Shown here one piece after another: positions 44,301-56,170 of a stretch of 64,000 nt of DNA. The number at the start of each line of letters is the position of its first letter. The stretch's first letter is position 1. Under the pieces are notes generated by a model, which made no database searches, was not told the origin of the DNA, and was given only the letters and a program-made list of their open reading frames with translations. Made by a program: the position numbers and the translations under genes. Origin of the DNA: Bradysia coprophila (Eukaryota > Arthropoda > Insecta > Diptera > Sciaridae); assembly GCF_014529535.1 (NCBI RefSeq), contig NW_023504022.1, positions 1,980,986 through 2,044,985 of the forward strand, read 5' to 3'.

Positions 44301-45257
44301 ACTCCATGCGATCTTGGAAACAGTTACAGAAGTCTTGGGCAACTACGACCTTAGCGGAATTAATCTATCACTTCCTCTTCTCCTAGCATATGCCGATGAT
44401 TTGATACTGCTGACAGACAACAAAAATGACCTCGACCGATTCGTAGAAGAATTTTCAGATGTAGCTCAGGAGGTAGGACTTCGTATCAACCCCGAGAAAT
44501 GCGAGCTGTTAATCCGAGATCCACACAAAGTCGAATTGAACGATGTACCAACGCTTCAAGTGGGCAAACTAAACATCAAAGTAGTGGAGAAAATGAAATA
44601 CTTGGGCACATACATAACCAGCAATCTAAACCGGCCTTTGGTAGTACGCGACAGAATCAAAATGGCATATAAAATTACGCATTCACTTCTGCCGTTCTTA
44701 CGCTTGCACAAACTTCCAATGAACTTAATAACGAAAATATACAATACCGTTATCGCACCAGTAGCTATATATGGATTGAAAGCATCAACGATGACACGCC
44801 GAAACAGAATCTCGCTTACAAATATGGAACGTCAGATACTACGAATTATGTCCGATACGTCGAGTGACAAGCCATCCAGCACGCAACCAAAAATAATGCT
44901 ACAAAATAAAACGATAGTCAAAAGGGTGATGGTTCAACGAATACGCTACCACCGGCACATTGAACGAAGACCACACGATCATATTCTTAAAGTCGCGAGA
45001 CGCTTTCGAATCAATAGCAAGTACAAAGTGGGTCGGCCGTGTTTCATATGGGAAGACACATTACTTAAAGAAGCAGCAAAATCGGGAACCACCGATCTGT
45101 TACCAAATGTGGGAGACGACGAATTCGATATGAAAGCTGTAGAACAGGCCATATACGACGGCAATATATCCGAAGAAGAAGAAGAATAATACCACAAGTT
45201 TGTATCGTTATAATCTGTTATTAAATTCTTAACAGCTAAACCTGAGTATTCAAGAAA

Positions 45258-45410
45258 GGTGAATCTCACAAGGAGATCTTAAATAAAGACAATTAATATG
45301 AACCATTCTCAGAGCAAACGCACGATAGTCATCATAGATGAAAGGTGAATCTCTCAGAGAGACCGGAAACTCGTCACTAATGTGATAGATGGTGAATCTC
45401 CCACGGAGAT
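45258..45410 (+). repeat. Three stem-loop units in the RTE-like 3' UTR
   Basis: GGTGAATCTCACAAGGAGAT (45258), GGTGAATCTCTCAGAGAGAC (45344) and GGTGAATCTCCCACGGAGAT (45391) are related units, each able to pair GAATCTC-like with GAGAT-like sequence. They lie between the ORF stop (45189) and the GGAGTC tail (45575-45592). Confidence 0.6.
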
Positions 45411-45780
45411 CGGAATAGCAACAACAAACTAAACATAAATGTCGTAGTTAGTCGAACTGTACACCAGCTGAGGGTCAGTTCTTTGTGTGTTTGTCCATTT
45501 TCCACATACCTGGTTGGCCTAGCGTAATCTAGGAGGCATAGCGAATGGAATACATCGCTCGCTGGGTATAGTGAAGTCGGAGTCGGAGTCGGAGACGCAT
45601 TAGAGGGTTGTAGACGTATGAGGGTTCCGGGCGTATTACGGCTACGGACGTATTATGTATACGGACGAAATAGGATTACGGGTCGTACGGGGCTAAGTCG
45701 CAGCAAACGCTCCGACTGTTCTGATGCCTTGTTTCACTGGGGCCGTTTCGCAAAAAAAAACCATGGCGGCTATCTTGGGC

Positions 45781-46070
45781 AAAGTATATAAACACTGAAG
45801 GTAATGCAAATCCACAGTTACACACGGATCCAAACTTTCAGGTGAATTTTAGCTCTGTCATGTTGCACACGTATTGAATTCGTTTGCGTCAAATTGCATC
45901 AAGTCGTGAATTTGGAACGATTTAGCAGTGTTATGTTGCACAAGTCTAAGTTAGACAACATACGAAAATGGATTGACCTGAAAGTTTGGATCCGTAATAT
46001 CTCTGATCCGCTGAGGGTAATTTCTCTGATCCGCTGAGTTTCTGCATTACCTTCAGTATTTATATACTTT
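45781..46070. mobile_element. TIR element with AAAGTATATAAACACTGAAG ends
   Basis: The 28-bp ends at 45781-45808 and 46043-46070 are inverted copies with one mismatch. Further inside, GGATCCAAACTTTCAGGT and ACCTGAAAGTTTGGATCC also pair. No coding capacity is seen; the small ORF 45899-46093 is incidental. I could not fix the target duplication. Confidence 0.6.
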
Positions 46071-46514
46071 GATCTTGTTAACTCTAACTGCATTTCAGTA
46101 AGAAATTTGAACTGAACTGAAATTGCGCCATAATTTTGATTGACAATTACAGCACAGCGATTGGCGTAACCTAATCATTTACAATCTTGAATAAGTCGAA
46201 TAATGACTGAAATCCAATAGAGTGTTATGATGAAAGAGAAGAAGATATTTTGACAAGTACCCCAAGGCAAGTTAAAATAAATTGGTCTTCTGTCCTCTCG
46301 CTCTCAACGTACCACGTTGAAAGAGAAGCAAATACTTTGACAAGTACCCCAGGGCAAGTTATAATAACTAGTTTTCGGTTTTCTCGCTCTGATCATGCTT
46401 TTAGTGCTGCTAGAGGTTTTCTTATGAAAGCTTTTAGGTACGGAACAGAATTTGAAAGAGAAAACTCTACATTTTGAATAGCAAGCGCTATTCACTGCCC
46501 AGCAAAATAATAGG

Positions 46515-48413
46515 TGTATTCCCATCAGATTTATCAGCGGCTGATAAATTTAACTTGCCGATAAACTTGACGTCTAGATAAATTTGACAGAGAAGTTAAA
46601 TTTAATTTTGATATTTCACGGGAAGACCGGAAATTTTTTTAAGTTCATCCGAATTTCCGCACAAACAGAAATTGCGTATTTAGTGATACAATCAAATTTA
46701 CCAGCAAATAAATTCATAATTTGTCACTACTTACTTCTTACATTCATTCCGATATAAAATTTTAAGGAAGAGACTATTGGCACCGGGTGCCAATAGTCTC
46801 TTTATAATACTGTGGCTAATGGCACCGGGTGCCAATAGTCTCTTTATTTTACTGCGGCTAATGTCACCGGGTGCCAATAGTCTCTTTGCTATACTAATGC
46901 TAATCGCACCCGGTGCCATTAGCCATAGTATTATAAAGAGACTATTGGCACCCGGTGACATTAGCCACAGTATTACAAAAAAATTATTGGCACCCGGAAA
47001 AATTAAAATTTGAATAGAAAATCCGGATTTTTTGAAAATAAAACTTTACGAAATGTAACGTAAAGGGGGATTTTCGATCCTGAGGAATTCATCGTTTTAC
47101 GAAATGTTCGATACCTTTACGTTACATATCTCAATAGGATGAATTCCCTAAGATCGAAGAAACTACCTTTTCGTTACATTTCGTAAAAGGATGAATTCCT
47201 CAGGATTTAACAATCCGCCTTTACGTTAAATTGTGTAAAAGGACTAATTCTTTAAGATCGAACAAACTATCATTACGTTACATTTCGTAATAGGAATAAT
47301 TTGTTAGGATCGAACAATCCGCCTTTACGTTACATTTCGTAGAAAGATGAATTCCATAACATCGAACAAACTACTTTTACGTTACATTTCGTAAAAGGAT
47401 TAATTCCCTGGTATCGAACAACCTGTCTTTACGTTAAATTTCGTAAAGGGACGAATTCCGTAACATCGACCAAACTACCTTTATATGTATATATACATTT
47501 ATTCATTCAATAAACACTGACATTACAACAAGGTTTGCCGTTACATACAGTATATTTTACAAATTGGTCATCGCTTTCATTAGTTTTAAATTGCGTTAAA
47601 TTTCGTAAAAAGACGAACTCCCTAAGATCGAACAAAATACCAAACTAATTTGCATAAGAAACACTTAACTGTACTCTACTTTACTCAATTTTTAATTTCA
47701 TAAGAAACTACTTGATCGAAAATGCAAATAAATAATTTTCAAAAGTAACTTTTTCTACAAATAATTTTCAAAATATCCAGATTTCTTATTCAAATTTTAA
47801 TTTTTCCGGGTGCCAATAGTCTCTTTATTATTTTGTGGCTAATGGCACCCGGTGTCAATAGTCTCTTTATAATACTGTGCCTAATGGAACCGGGTGCGAT
47901 TAGCATTAGTATAATAAAGAGACTATTGGCACCTGGTGCCATTAGCCACAGTATTAATAAAGAGACTATTGGCACCCGGTGACATTAGCCACAGTATTAT
48001 CAAGAGACTATTGGCACCCGGTGCCGATAGCATATTCGAAATTTTAAACTTCATGCGTTGTTTATCTCAATAAAATAAACAAAAAAGTAGCTCCGAGGCT
48101 ACAATAAAGTTATCGGCATTTATCCGGTTAAATTTACTGATGAGTGCGTTTGACGTGGAAATGTCATATTTATCGACGGTTAAATTCAATGAAAGTCTAG
48201 AACAGGTATGGTCGATCGGCGAATTCGTCTTAAACGCGCTCACATTTTATGTCAAAATAATATGAAAATGAGTGTGTTTAAGTACGAAAATCAAATTGTT
48301 ATGTCCTCCGGGCGGACAATAGACCATACCTCTTTTACACTTTCATTGGTTAAATTTATCAGCATTTACTAGCAAGGTTCAGAACTTTGTTTACTAGCGC
48401 TGATGGGAATACA
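46515..48413. mobile_element. Complex foldback element of about 1.9 kb
   Basis: Perfect 14-bp inverted ends TGTATTCCCATCAG (46515-46528) and CTGATGGGAATACA (48400-48413) enclose two complementary arms. The arms (about 46770-47045 and 47765-48035) consist of repeated units with GGCACCGGGTGCC palindromes and CTATTGGCACC/AATAGTCTC. The centre (47040-47480) is a tandem array of TTACGTTACATTTCGTA-type units. ORFs such as 46777-47013 only translate the repeats. No transposase is present. Confidence 0.65.
47040..47480. repeat. Tandem array with TTACGTTACATTTCGTA core
   Basis: About seven units of 55-65 bp each contain TTTACGTTACATTTCGTAAAAGG, GATGAATTCC and a GATCGAACAA-like block, with many point differences. 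It forms the central loop of the foldback element. Confidence 0.7.
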
Positions 48414-49589
48414 GCTAATGAAATTAAATTCTGTTTCGGCATTGAAAACCTCTTCCTATAAAATGATAGAACTTTTGACCTCTCAACGTAAATTTCTGAT
48501 TTCGGCAATGGCAATTGGGCGTCAGCACTTGAGCTGCACTGTCACGTTTCTATGAAAACGCAAAGATCATGAGCTTCGTTTTCGGGTGTTAATATGTTCT
48601 CGGTTTTACCGAAGAATAGTAGCTTTATGGATTACAATAAACTTCTTACCTTTCCAAGATCTTGATCTTTTAGTTCTACCATTTGTTTGTTTGGCGAGCA
48701 CGATTTGAGGCGTTCATAAATTATGTAACGCAAGAAGGGAAGTGTGGGACTTACGGAACTGTTCATTTTTTTTTTAAAGTCTTATACATTTTGCGTAACG
48801 GGGGAGGAAATCTTTAAAATATGTCGAAGCTCTACACTCAACAAGCCATTCAATTCAAATCAAATCAATCATCGATCAAGATCGAGTAAAATTCTGAAAA
48901 TCTATTCTTCGTTGTTTGGTGAGACTTTTGTCTGCTTCATTTTTCCATGAGGTGGTAACAACAAGTGCCTCGATCACTTCTCACTCTCTTTTGAGCTTCG
49001 ATAATTCACATTTTTCATTATTTTATGTGATTGTTTCATGGTTATCAGTGTGTCAGAATTGAAAACAAAATTGAGAAGGTCCGCGGTACATAATTTTTTA
49101 TGGATAATAATATACAATCGCTGTGTGTACGTGTATTGTTAAATTTGATTTATCTTTCATATAATTCTTTGACAACGGCAGGTGTTTCATATTTATGTAA
49201 TATTTTATTCGTTTCGTTTTAGGTGTGAAGTTATTTATTAGCAAACGTTACATATTGCCCATATTCTACGTGTGAACGGTATATAACACATAAATATATT
49301 GGAATCAATGGTCTCTTCAATAAAATTTGTGGTTTATGAACGCTTAGAACAGCATGAAAAACACTTGTTAAGTACAAAATCGTGCAATGCGAATCGAACT
49401 GTGCATTGAAGGGCAAGGCATTCATTATATTTCTGAGAGAATCGTGAGTAAATGAATTTTAGCATTTCAGTATAAATCTGACCGATTCGTTTTAACGAAA
49501 TGTGGGACTTAGCAACGATAGTACGATATTATATAAATTTTGAAATCCTTCCAAGATAACCATTTCGCAATTGAACACATTTGATTCGC
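48414..49589. other. Intergenic DNA, no gene recognised
   Basis: Around 48712-48800 there are sequences of the kind ATTATGTAACGCAAGAAGGG and TTTTGCGTAACGGGGGAGG, which look like pieces of a Harbinger-type MITE end. Otherwise I see nothing. Confidence 0.3.
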
Positions 49590-49724
49590 ACCATGGCAGA
49601 GTAAATTAAACCAGGCAGTAGCGCTTGATTTGACTAGCTCATTTTCATACAGTGTATTAGGTCCCTCATTTGACGTTTCGAAAATGCACCGCTCCTGCCT
49701 GGTTTATTTTACTCTGCCGTGTAC
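49590..49724. mobile_element. Intact relative of the CACGGCAGAGTAAA MITE
   Basis: The left end CATGGCAGAGTAAATTAAAC and the right end GTTTATTTTACTCTGCCGTG are inverted. The interior (TTTGACGTTTCGAAAATGCA) is the uninterrupted version, in opposite orientation, of the target of the foldback at 20886-21280. Confidence 0.7.
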
Positions 49725-51420
49725 GTACACATTCCATTTGTTTGAAGGTAATGATTACATATGGACAACATTTTCGACAAAATTAATTTGTCATAACTTC
49801 AATCCCTTACTGTTGTCTTGACTGATGTGACACTCCGAAGACTACAACAAAATTTATGTTTCGGAATTTGCTGGCGGTCTTTGGTAAAATACAAAAAAAT
49901 AGCATGAACGTTTACCAACGCAGTATATTTGTGCCAATATGCAGAAGGCGTATTTCCAACGTTTACGTAAGAAATATCCGGTCTATTTTTAATATGTTGC
50001 GCAAAAATGTTGTGCAACCATAAAATTATTCGTTTTGGTCTACATTAAAAACAAGGTTGAAACATTTTAAGGGATTTTATTGCAACGTTTGAACGACGGT
50101 TTTTTACTTCGCCTATTTAACAAGTAAAAAATGCATTTGCCTGAACATTTTCGGTTGATTGTATTTTAACCAGAGTCGTTTTATTACAGAGGTCATATCT
50201 TAATTTTTTTATGGTTCTGCATTCTATTACAGTTTAGATTAGTAATAACAGTCGTAAGCTTTCAACAGATTTTCGAAAATAATTTTTTTGCCATCACTGA
50301 AAATTTGGGACATCAAAGGTAATCAAAATTGGATTTTTTTCAATTTTTCCTTTGTTTATTTGACAGCTTTCGCACGGAATACTTTTTGTTGAGCGGACAT
50401 CATACTTAATGCATGCTGAAAGGCTTTTTTTAGCGAATGAGAGTTTTCCAGCACAAAACAGATGTGATATTTGGAATCCTTTCAGCATGCGTTGGGAACA
50501 ACATTTTTTCGGAAATACGCGACGAAGTCGAAACATTTCTACACTACTAATGGGTCTTCACTCTTCAATTCTCGACTGCAGAAATTAATGATTTAACTAT
50601 TTTCGTTAAACGGTTTGTCTGTATGTTGTATGGTAATTCGGTTTAAATTCATTGAAAAACATTTTTTTTTTGAAATCATAAAATCATTTAAAAAAATGCA
50701 TTTCAGATCAAATAAAAAGGAAATATACCGAAAGCATGCTAGAAGGCGGCAGATTGTTATGTAACAAGAAGATTGGAGATTTTTTTCTAATGCAATTTTT
50801 AAAAGGTCGAACAATAAACGGAAAAAAATGAGAGTTTTATGAAACGTTGAACTAAAAAAAAGTTTATTGAGCAATTACCCAAAAAATTGGTATTGCCGTC
50901 GATTTATTTTTTTCGATTTACTTTTTTATGGACTCTTTTTACAGGCCATGGAACGGGGATGGAAGAACTAAAATTTTATTGGACTTTTTTAAGTTTTATT
51001 TTCACATTTTTTTCACGTTGCTGTAAAAAACGTGACACACTTTTTTAACGAAAATGGAACAATCGACAGTTGTGATCGCTTTTTTTGAAAGAAGCCATTT
51101 TTTATGAATAGAAATGTGGTCTGTTTTTTACCATTGTGGCAACTTGTTGTTTGAAGAAGAAGAAAAAAATGGTAATTTAATTTATAGAGCGCACACTTAT
51201 GGAATAACGTTCACAAAAAGGTCCAACAAAAAAAAAGTTCAAAAATGCTATTTATAACGCTACCGGTAAGTAATTAGGATGAATGGAATAGATTACGAGC
51301 TCGTTGATGATGGGTTCAATAATGATCACAATAATTACTGTTGCTTTGACAGTAGATCAAATGAAAATCCCTCTTTCGAGTCGTGAATCCAAATTAGTCG
51401 AAAATGATAAAAAGCGATTC
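49725..51420. other. AT-rich intergenic DNA, no gene recognised
   Basis: Many poly(A)/poly(T) runs occur, and an inverted pair (AGCATGCTGAAAGG-like near 50410 and 50480) may mark a small hairpin. The ORFs at 50294 and 50593 have no recognisable domains. Confidence 0.3.
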
Positions 51421-52379
51421 TTCTTCTTCTTCTTCTTTGTCAGCCATTGTATATTCACTGCTGGATGTAGGTCTGTTGCCACTTGCTGCCAATTTGCTCC
51501 TACTGCTCTATTGATGCTATTTGCCCAACGTTCTGGTGGTCTTCCCATAGGTCGGGTTGTTGGTGGTCTCCAGTTCATTATCGATTTTGTCCAACGTTTA
51601 TCCGTCATTTTTGCAATATGACCTGTCCAATTCCACTTTAGAGACGCTATCCTTTCCATGACATCGACGATTCTTGTCTGTTGTCGGATCCATTCGTTTG
51701 TCATTTTGTCTCTGAGCGAAATTCCCAACATACTTCGTTCCATGGCCCTTTGTGCAACCTTCAGCTTGTTTTCTGATGCTTTCGTTAATGTCAACGTTTC
51801 CGCTCCATATGTTAGGACTGGGAGGACACACGAATCGAACACTTTCCGTTTCAAGCTATTATTCATCTTGCTCTTGAAGATTAGCCTGAGTTTACCGAAT
51901 GCTGCCCAACCTAGACCAATTCTTCGCTTTGATTGTCCAATCCCAATTTCAGTTTGTGACCAATTAAAACGTAACTATCGACTCTTTCAATCACTGTGTC
52001 TCCAATTTTAATTTCTCTGTCGTCGTCGATGTTCGCCATGACCTTAAACCCACTTTACTCGATTCTTCGTTCAACTGCTGTAGCATTGTTTGTGCTTGAT
52101 CCAGATCAACTGCTATAAGGACAATGTCGTCTGCAAAACGGAGCAGACTCAGGTACTTGCCGTTAACGTTCATTCCCATCCTTCTCCAATTCAATTTATT
52201 AAAAACACTTTCGAGGACTGATGTGAATAACTTCGGAGAGATGGTGTCTCCTTGTCTTACAACTCGACCGATTTTGAAATTATCCGTGTTCTCACCAAGT
52301 CTTACACACGACGTGGTATTTTCGTACACATATCGAATTGTATTAGAGGACCTCGATTGCAATACCAATACCTACTACG
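51421..52379 (-). pseudogene. 5'-truncated RTE-type reverse transcriptase fragment
   Basis: In the minus direction the first frame (52368-51991) holds VRQGDTISPKLF and LRFADDIVLIAVD, the core of an RTE-like reverse transcriptase. A second frame (51866-51421) holds the C-terminal part (VLPVLTYGAETLTLTK, NWTGHIAKMTDKRW, GRPPERWANSI). The two are out of frame with each other around 51990-52035, so the copy is dead. The endonuclease is missing. The 3' end on the minus strand is a GAA-repeat run (TTC repeats at 51419-51438), a usual RTE-type tail. Confidence 0.75.
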
Positions 52380-54419
52380 GTTGAGGAAATTTCTTCTACT
52401 CAATACGTTCAGTAATAACTGTTTATGCCACCGAGTTGCATACAACGTTTTTCCCAAAAAAGCCAATGAAATCAATTTTTGTCACGGAGGTGAGAAAAAC
52501 GATTTCTAGTGCGACTAATGCACATCTGCGGATAAACATCTTCAAGGGGAAAGCTTATTTCCCGAGCCGAAGTCAAACGATATAGTCCTAATCGATGATA
52601 AACCAAAACCAGAACCAGAACGTAACAGAACCAAGTACACTGTCATATCTGCCGTATATCAGAAGAAAAACAATTTCCAATAAAATAACAAAAGATTTAC
52701 TGGAAATTGTTTTTTATCCAAATTACGGCAGATATGTGTGTAATACTCAGTGACGAAAAGTTGGATGCAACTCGGTGAAAAGTGTATTTTTAACACACGA
52801 TACAATGTATTCAACTGTTTGATAGTTTGCATATTGCCATGCGTGCTTACCCCACTCACACTACGCAATTTAAAGGTTTAATTACCTAGTATACATGTGA
52901 CTTAGACCTTTCACATTTTAATTCTAATTTTATCTGGAAACTAGAAAATTATCTGACCAATTTTTTTAGATTCACAAAATTTGACTATATATAAGGAACC
53001 ATCAGAAATTCCACTGACGCTTTGTACTGCATATTAAATAGCCTCAATATTTACAACCTACACACACACTCCCCGAGGAGTATATACTGCATATATATGC
53101 CTAACCTAACATCCATCACACTGTAACGATTTCTGGTATTATACTCGTTCATCTGACATACAAAAAAACCTTAAACTCTTTTTCTACTCGTCCTTGAACC
53201 CTAAACATATTTTCAGCATCCATAAAACTTTGCTTCACAATGGATTTATATCGTAAAGTTAAAGTGTTGTGCCTTACGCTCGCTCTGCACAAACGTAACG
53301 AAAAACGAGAGCAACGAGTAATACATTGACATAAAAAAAAGAGTAATAAAGTATTAACAACTAAGTAAACAACCAGGAAATGTACCTACCTCCGTATCAG
53401 TTAAAATAAATCAAAAACAAAATTGCAATGACGAGTTAAACATAAAATTTTATTGCATCTTGGGAAAGGGATAATTGTACTAGACGTTCTTCGGTTCATT
53501 TTGCTCTAGTTTTGACGCAGATCGGAATAAGTTTTATTTGTCGGTCTCGCTTCAAGGACAATTGAAGCTAAACACGGAACAATTTTGTCTGTGATTCATT
53601 TCTTATTTCGATTTTTAGTTTGTGGTTTTATAAAATGGATATAACGAGAAGTCAATCTGTCGATTTTTCTGTTCAGATAAAAATGAGTTTGATGCGACAT
53701 GTTGACCGGTTGTACAATCGTCCTATTATCACCGAAAATTCAAAATTATAAGTGTCAAATCCAAATCAAACGCAGCGCCAATAATGTGGGTTATTCAGGT
53801 AATTCACGATATTTTCATACCAGAAAGTGTTGATTTTTCAATTCACTTGTTTATCCACTGAATCGCCCAAAATTCGAATTCTGAAACGCGCTTCTTGAGT
53901 GCAATTACAAAGCAAATCCGCTTTATATAAACACTTTTCGACAAATATACCTCATTAACAGATTACAGATTCGTCTGCAAATCAATTTCAAGAATCAATA
54001 GGTTGATATGACGCCATATCAACATTCCGTTATTCGACAACATCTATGTGACGTCATTGAAATCGATATTTAAAATACTTCAAAATTGATCACGATTAAA
54101 ATTTTACTTCGATTGTTTGGAAATATGAACAAGAAATAAGTAATTTTACGACAAAATGTACTAGAATTATAGGAAAATGTATTACATTTGAGCTTCAGTT
54201 TCCAAACAAACGAGTCGATTGGCCTGTAGAGGCGCCATATTCTCACTGGACTATTTTTTTGTGTAACAACTTCACATTGATTCATTCCCATGAAATGTCA
54301 CAGCAGTGAAGTTTGTTCATGAAAAAATAATTCAGTGACAGCAGTATTTTTATGAAGAAAAGTACTAAATTGTTATAGATTTTACCCTTAGTTTCTAAAC
54401 TCCATTCTCCTATAGCAGG
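52380..54419. other. Intergenic DNA with one small hairpin element
   Basis: An inverted repeat at 52644-52736 pairs CATATCTGCCGTA with TACGGCAGATATG, and AAACAATTTCCA with TGGAAATTGTTT. Otherwise I see no gene in this AT-rich stretch. Confidence 0.4.
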
Positions 54420-54720
54420 AGTGGTACTGAAACGTTACAGTGTTTCACCCAACTGTAAGAACATTTTCATATAAAATAGAGTACTTTCTGCAGCTGACCA
54501 CTATGATCACTTTTGCTTGAAGTGCGTTGATAGCATTCATTAATCCATTTCAACGCACTTTAAGAATGAGTGGTACTCTAAATAGAGTACTGAAACGGGA
54601 CAGTGTATCAAACAAATTTTGGCAGCGTAATAAATTCTCATACAAATTAGTACTCTATTTGGCAGCTGTCACTCGAAGCACTTTTGCTTGAAGTGCGTTG
54701 TCCATATCCATCATTCCGAT
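54420..54720. repeat. Paired repeats with GAGTGGTACT and GAAGTGCGTTG ends
   Basis: Two related units (54420-54532 and 54570-54710) share GTACTGAAACGKKACAGTGT, TAGAGTACT or GTACTCTATTTGGCAGCTG, and CACTTTTGCTTGAAGTGCGTTG. A third relative is at about 59215-59357 and a short piece at 560-612. This looks like a dispersed MITE family with a nested or tandem arrangement here. Confidence 0.5.
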
Positions 54721-56161
54721 CTTGAAGGTCAGATAGTAGTGCAGATCATTGCGACACAGCGAATGCAGATCACTGTTGCCGTGAAAGCAGCCATAGCTGT
54801 TGTTTGTAAATTAAAAACTTGAGTCACACTGGACTTGTATGGACCCAAAAAAAAATTGTTTCTACAAATTTATCAACTAATCACGTGCCTACTTGATGAT
54901 TGATATTTCCTCTCAATTTATTTTTCCTTTATCGACATGTTCTTGAATCATTGCACACCCATACCCAGCCACGAAAAGATTAAAAATTTTCCATTTCAAT
55001 AAAATTGTTTGAAATAACAAAAATGTATAAATAATAACAAAAAAGTGGCATAAAAAAAACACATTTCGAAAATATAATCAAATTAACGTCATCACACAGC
55101 CTATCAACATCATAATAAGCACTGACCTCTACACATTTTTCGGTTATTGATTTTACTATGAACCGCATAGAAAAAAAGCTCTACGCTCCGACGATAGAGG
55201 CACATACGAAAAAGCCACACAAATCATTTTAATTAGCATATCAGTTGATGTTTATTGAATTACAATATACTTCCGAGTGGCAATGGAAAAAAATATTCTT
55301 TCATGTTATCACAAATATTAATAGATTAGACCTCTAACAAGAAAAGTTAACACATTTTTTTCTCAGTCGAACTCCACCAAACTTAAATATTATGCGAACT
55401 GAGTACTCAGGTCTAACACTACTGACACACAATCAATCGAGAAGGTCGTACGAAATTTGTTTTCAAAGTAACTTGTGTATGGAAAACGAACAAGAGTTTG
55501 TATTTTTGTCTGCTCTGTCGAAGGTTTAATCACTTTTACGTTGTTTTGGTCGATTTTTCGGTTCATTGTTTAAAAGTAAGTAAAAATAGATGATTTATAT
55601 ACTGACGACGAAGAAGCTTATTCATTCGGATGAGTTGATTCATATTGAAATTTATTCGAATAAAATTGATTGAGTAATCGGATGGTTCGTTCATGAATGG
55701 ATTGATCGAATATTTTAGGTTTTCTTTTCATTGATTTAGGCATCTGAGAAATAAGACAAACTCCTGCAGATTGAGTTTTTGAAAAAAATTCAGACCTCCT
55801 ACTTCTCCTTATTTTCCTTATTTGTGATGAACCCTCCTTAACCTTCCTTATTTTTAAAAAATTCTCCTATTTTCCTACTTTTTCGACAAAAAAAACGAAT
55901 GAACATGGGAAATGAAAAATTTTCGCTCGCTTCGCTCAAAATATTACTTTATATCCACTCACTTGTACCAAACAGGTACCAATTATTGATTAAGAACAGT
56001 AGAACACTTTCAATGTCGTTGTATGAGCTAGACCTAGAGAGAATCATTGTGATATGAATAGTTCTATCAAGGCCAGGTTATTTGGGAATTAATTCCCAAA
56101 ATTCAGAAATATTCCCAAATATTGAACTGAATTAAAGAAGTCGTCTGTAGAGACGCAGACG
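54721..56161. other. AT-rich intergenic DNA, no gene recognised
   Basis: A short CTCGCTTCGCTC motif (55926-55937) echoes the blocks at 14.28 and 14.61 kb. The stretch 55795-55875 is a run of CTCCTTATTTTCCTTATTT-like units. No coding signal was recognised. Confidence 0.3.
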
Positions 56162-56170
56162 TCGTTTCAC

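Larger units (their letters stand above)
33009..45189 (+). pseudogene. RTE-like reverse transcriptase ORF, interrupted
   Basis: The open frame runs through 33009-33684, resumes at 38478-38744 and finishes at 44301-45189. Visible blocks in order are GTAAGVDTVNVELLKAA, the fingers region (IPIPKKGRPKRIEDFRRITL), YQAGFQRNRSC, the first catalytic Asp region (LAIDLKQAFDQ), GVNQGCPLSPNLF, the catalytic AYADDLILL (44378-44404) and a C-terminal GRPCFIWED. All catalytic Asp residues of the palm are kept, so the gene was likely intact in the RT when the later insertions hit. The N-terminal endonuclease is missing. As it stands it cannot make a full protein. Confidence 0.75.
33009..45592 (+). mobile_element. 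RTE-like non-LTR retrotransposon, 5' truncated, split by two later insertions
   Basis: The element is flanked by a 23-bp direct duplication that starts AGACGCATTAGAG (32986-33008 and 45593-45615). Its own sequence is 33009-33684, 38478-38744 and 44301-45592; the rest is a CR1-like element and a Ty3/Gypsy element inserted into it. It lacks the 5' endonuclease region and begins inside the ORF. The 3' end carries three small stem-loop repeats and a (GGAGTC)n tail. RTE placement rests on overall motif pattern and the simple-repeat tail; it is tentative. Confidence 0.75.
31110..45735 (+). mobile_element. Second CCGTACGAAGTAC element, tandem-expanded and split by a retrotransposon
   Basis: The left part, 31110-33008, starts exactly like the element at 28594. 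The right part, 45616-45735, supplies the matching end (GTCGTACGGGGCTAAGTCGC, then GTTCTGATGCCTTGTTT). In between, the RTE-like element at 33009-45592 with its 23-bp duplication has broken it. The left part contains about nine tandem 144-bp monomers, against two in the 28.6-kb copy. Confidence 0.75.

Noticed and set aside
46777..47013. ORF encoding repeated APGANSLFI-like peptides (also 46731-46961 and 47790-47975).
   Set aside because: It is a translation of the palindromic GGCACCGGGTGCC repeats, open on both strands; not a protein gene.
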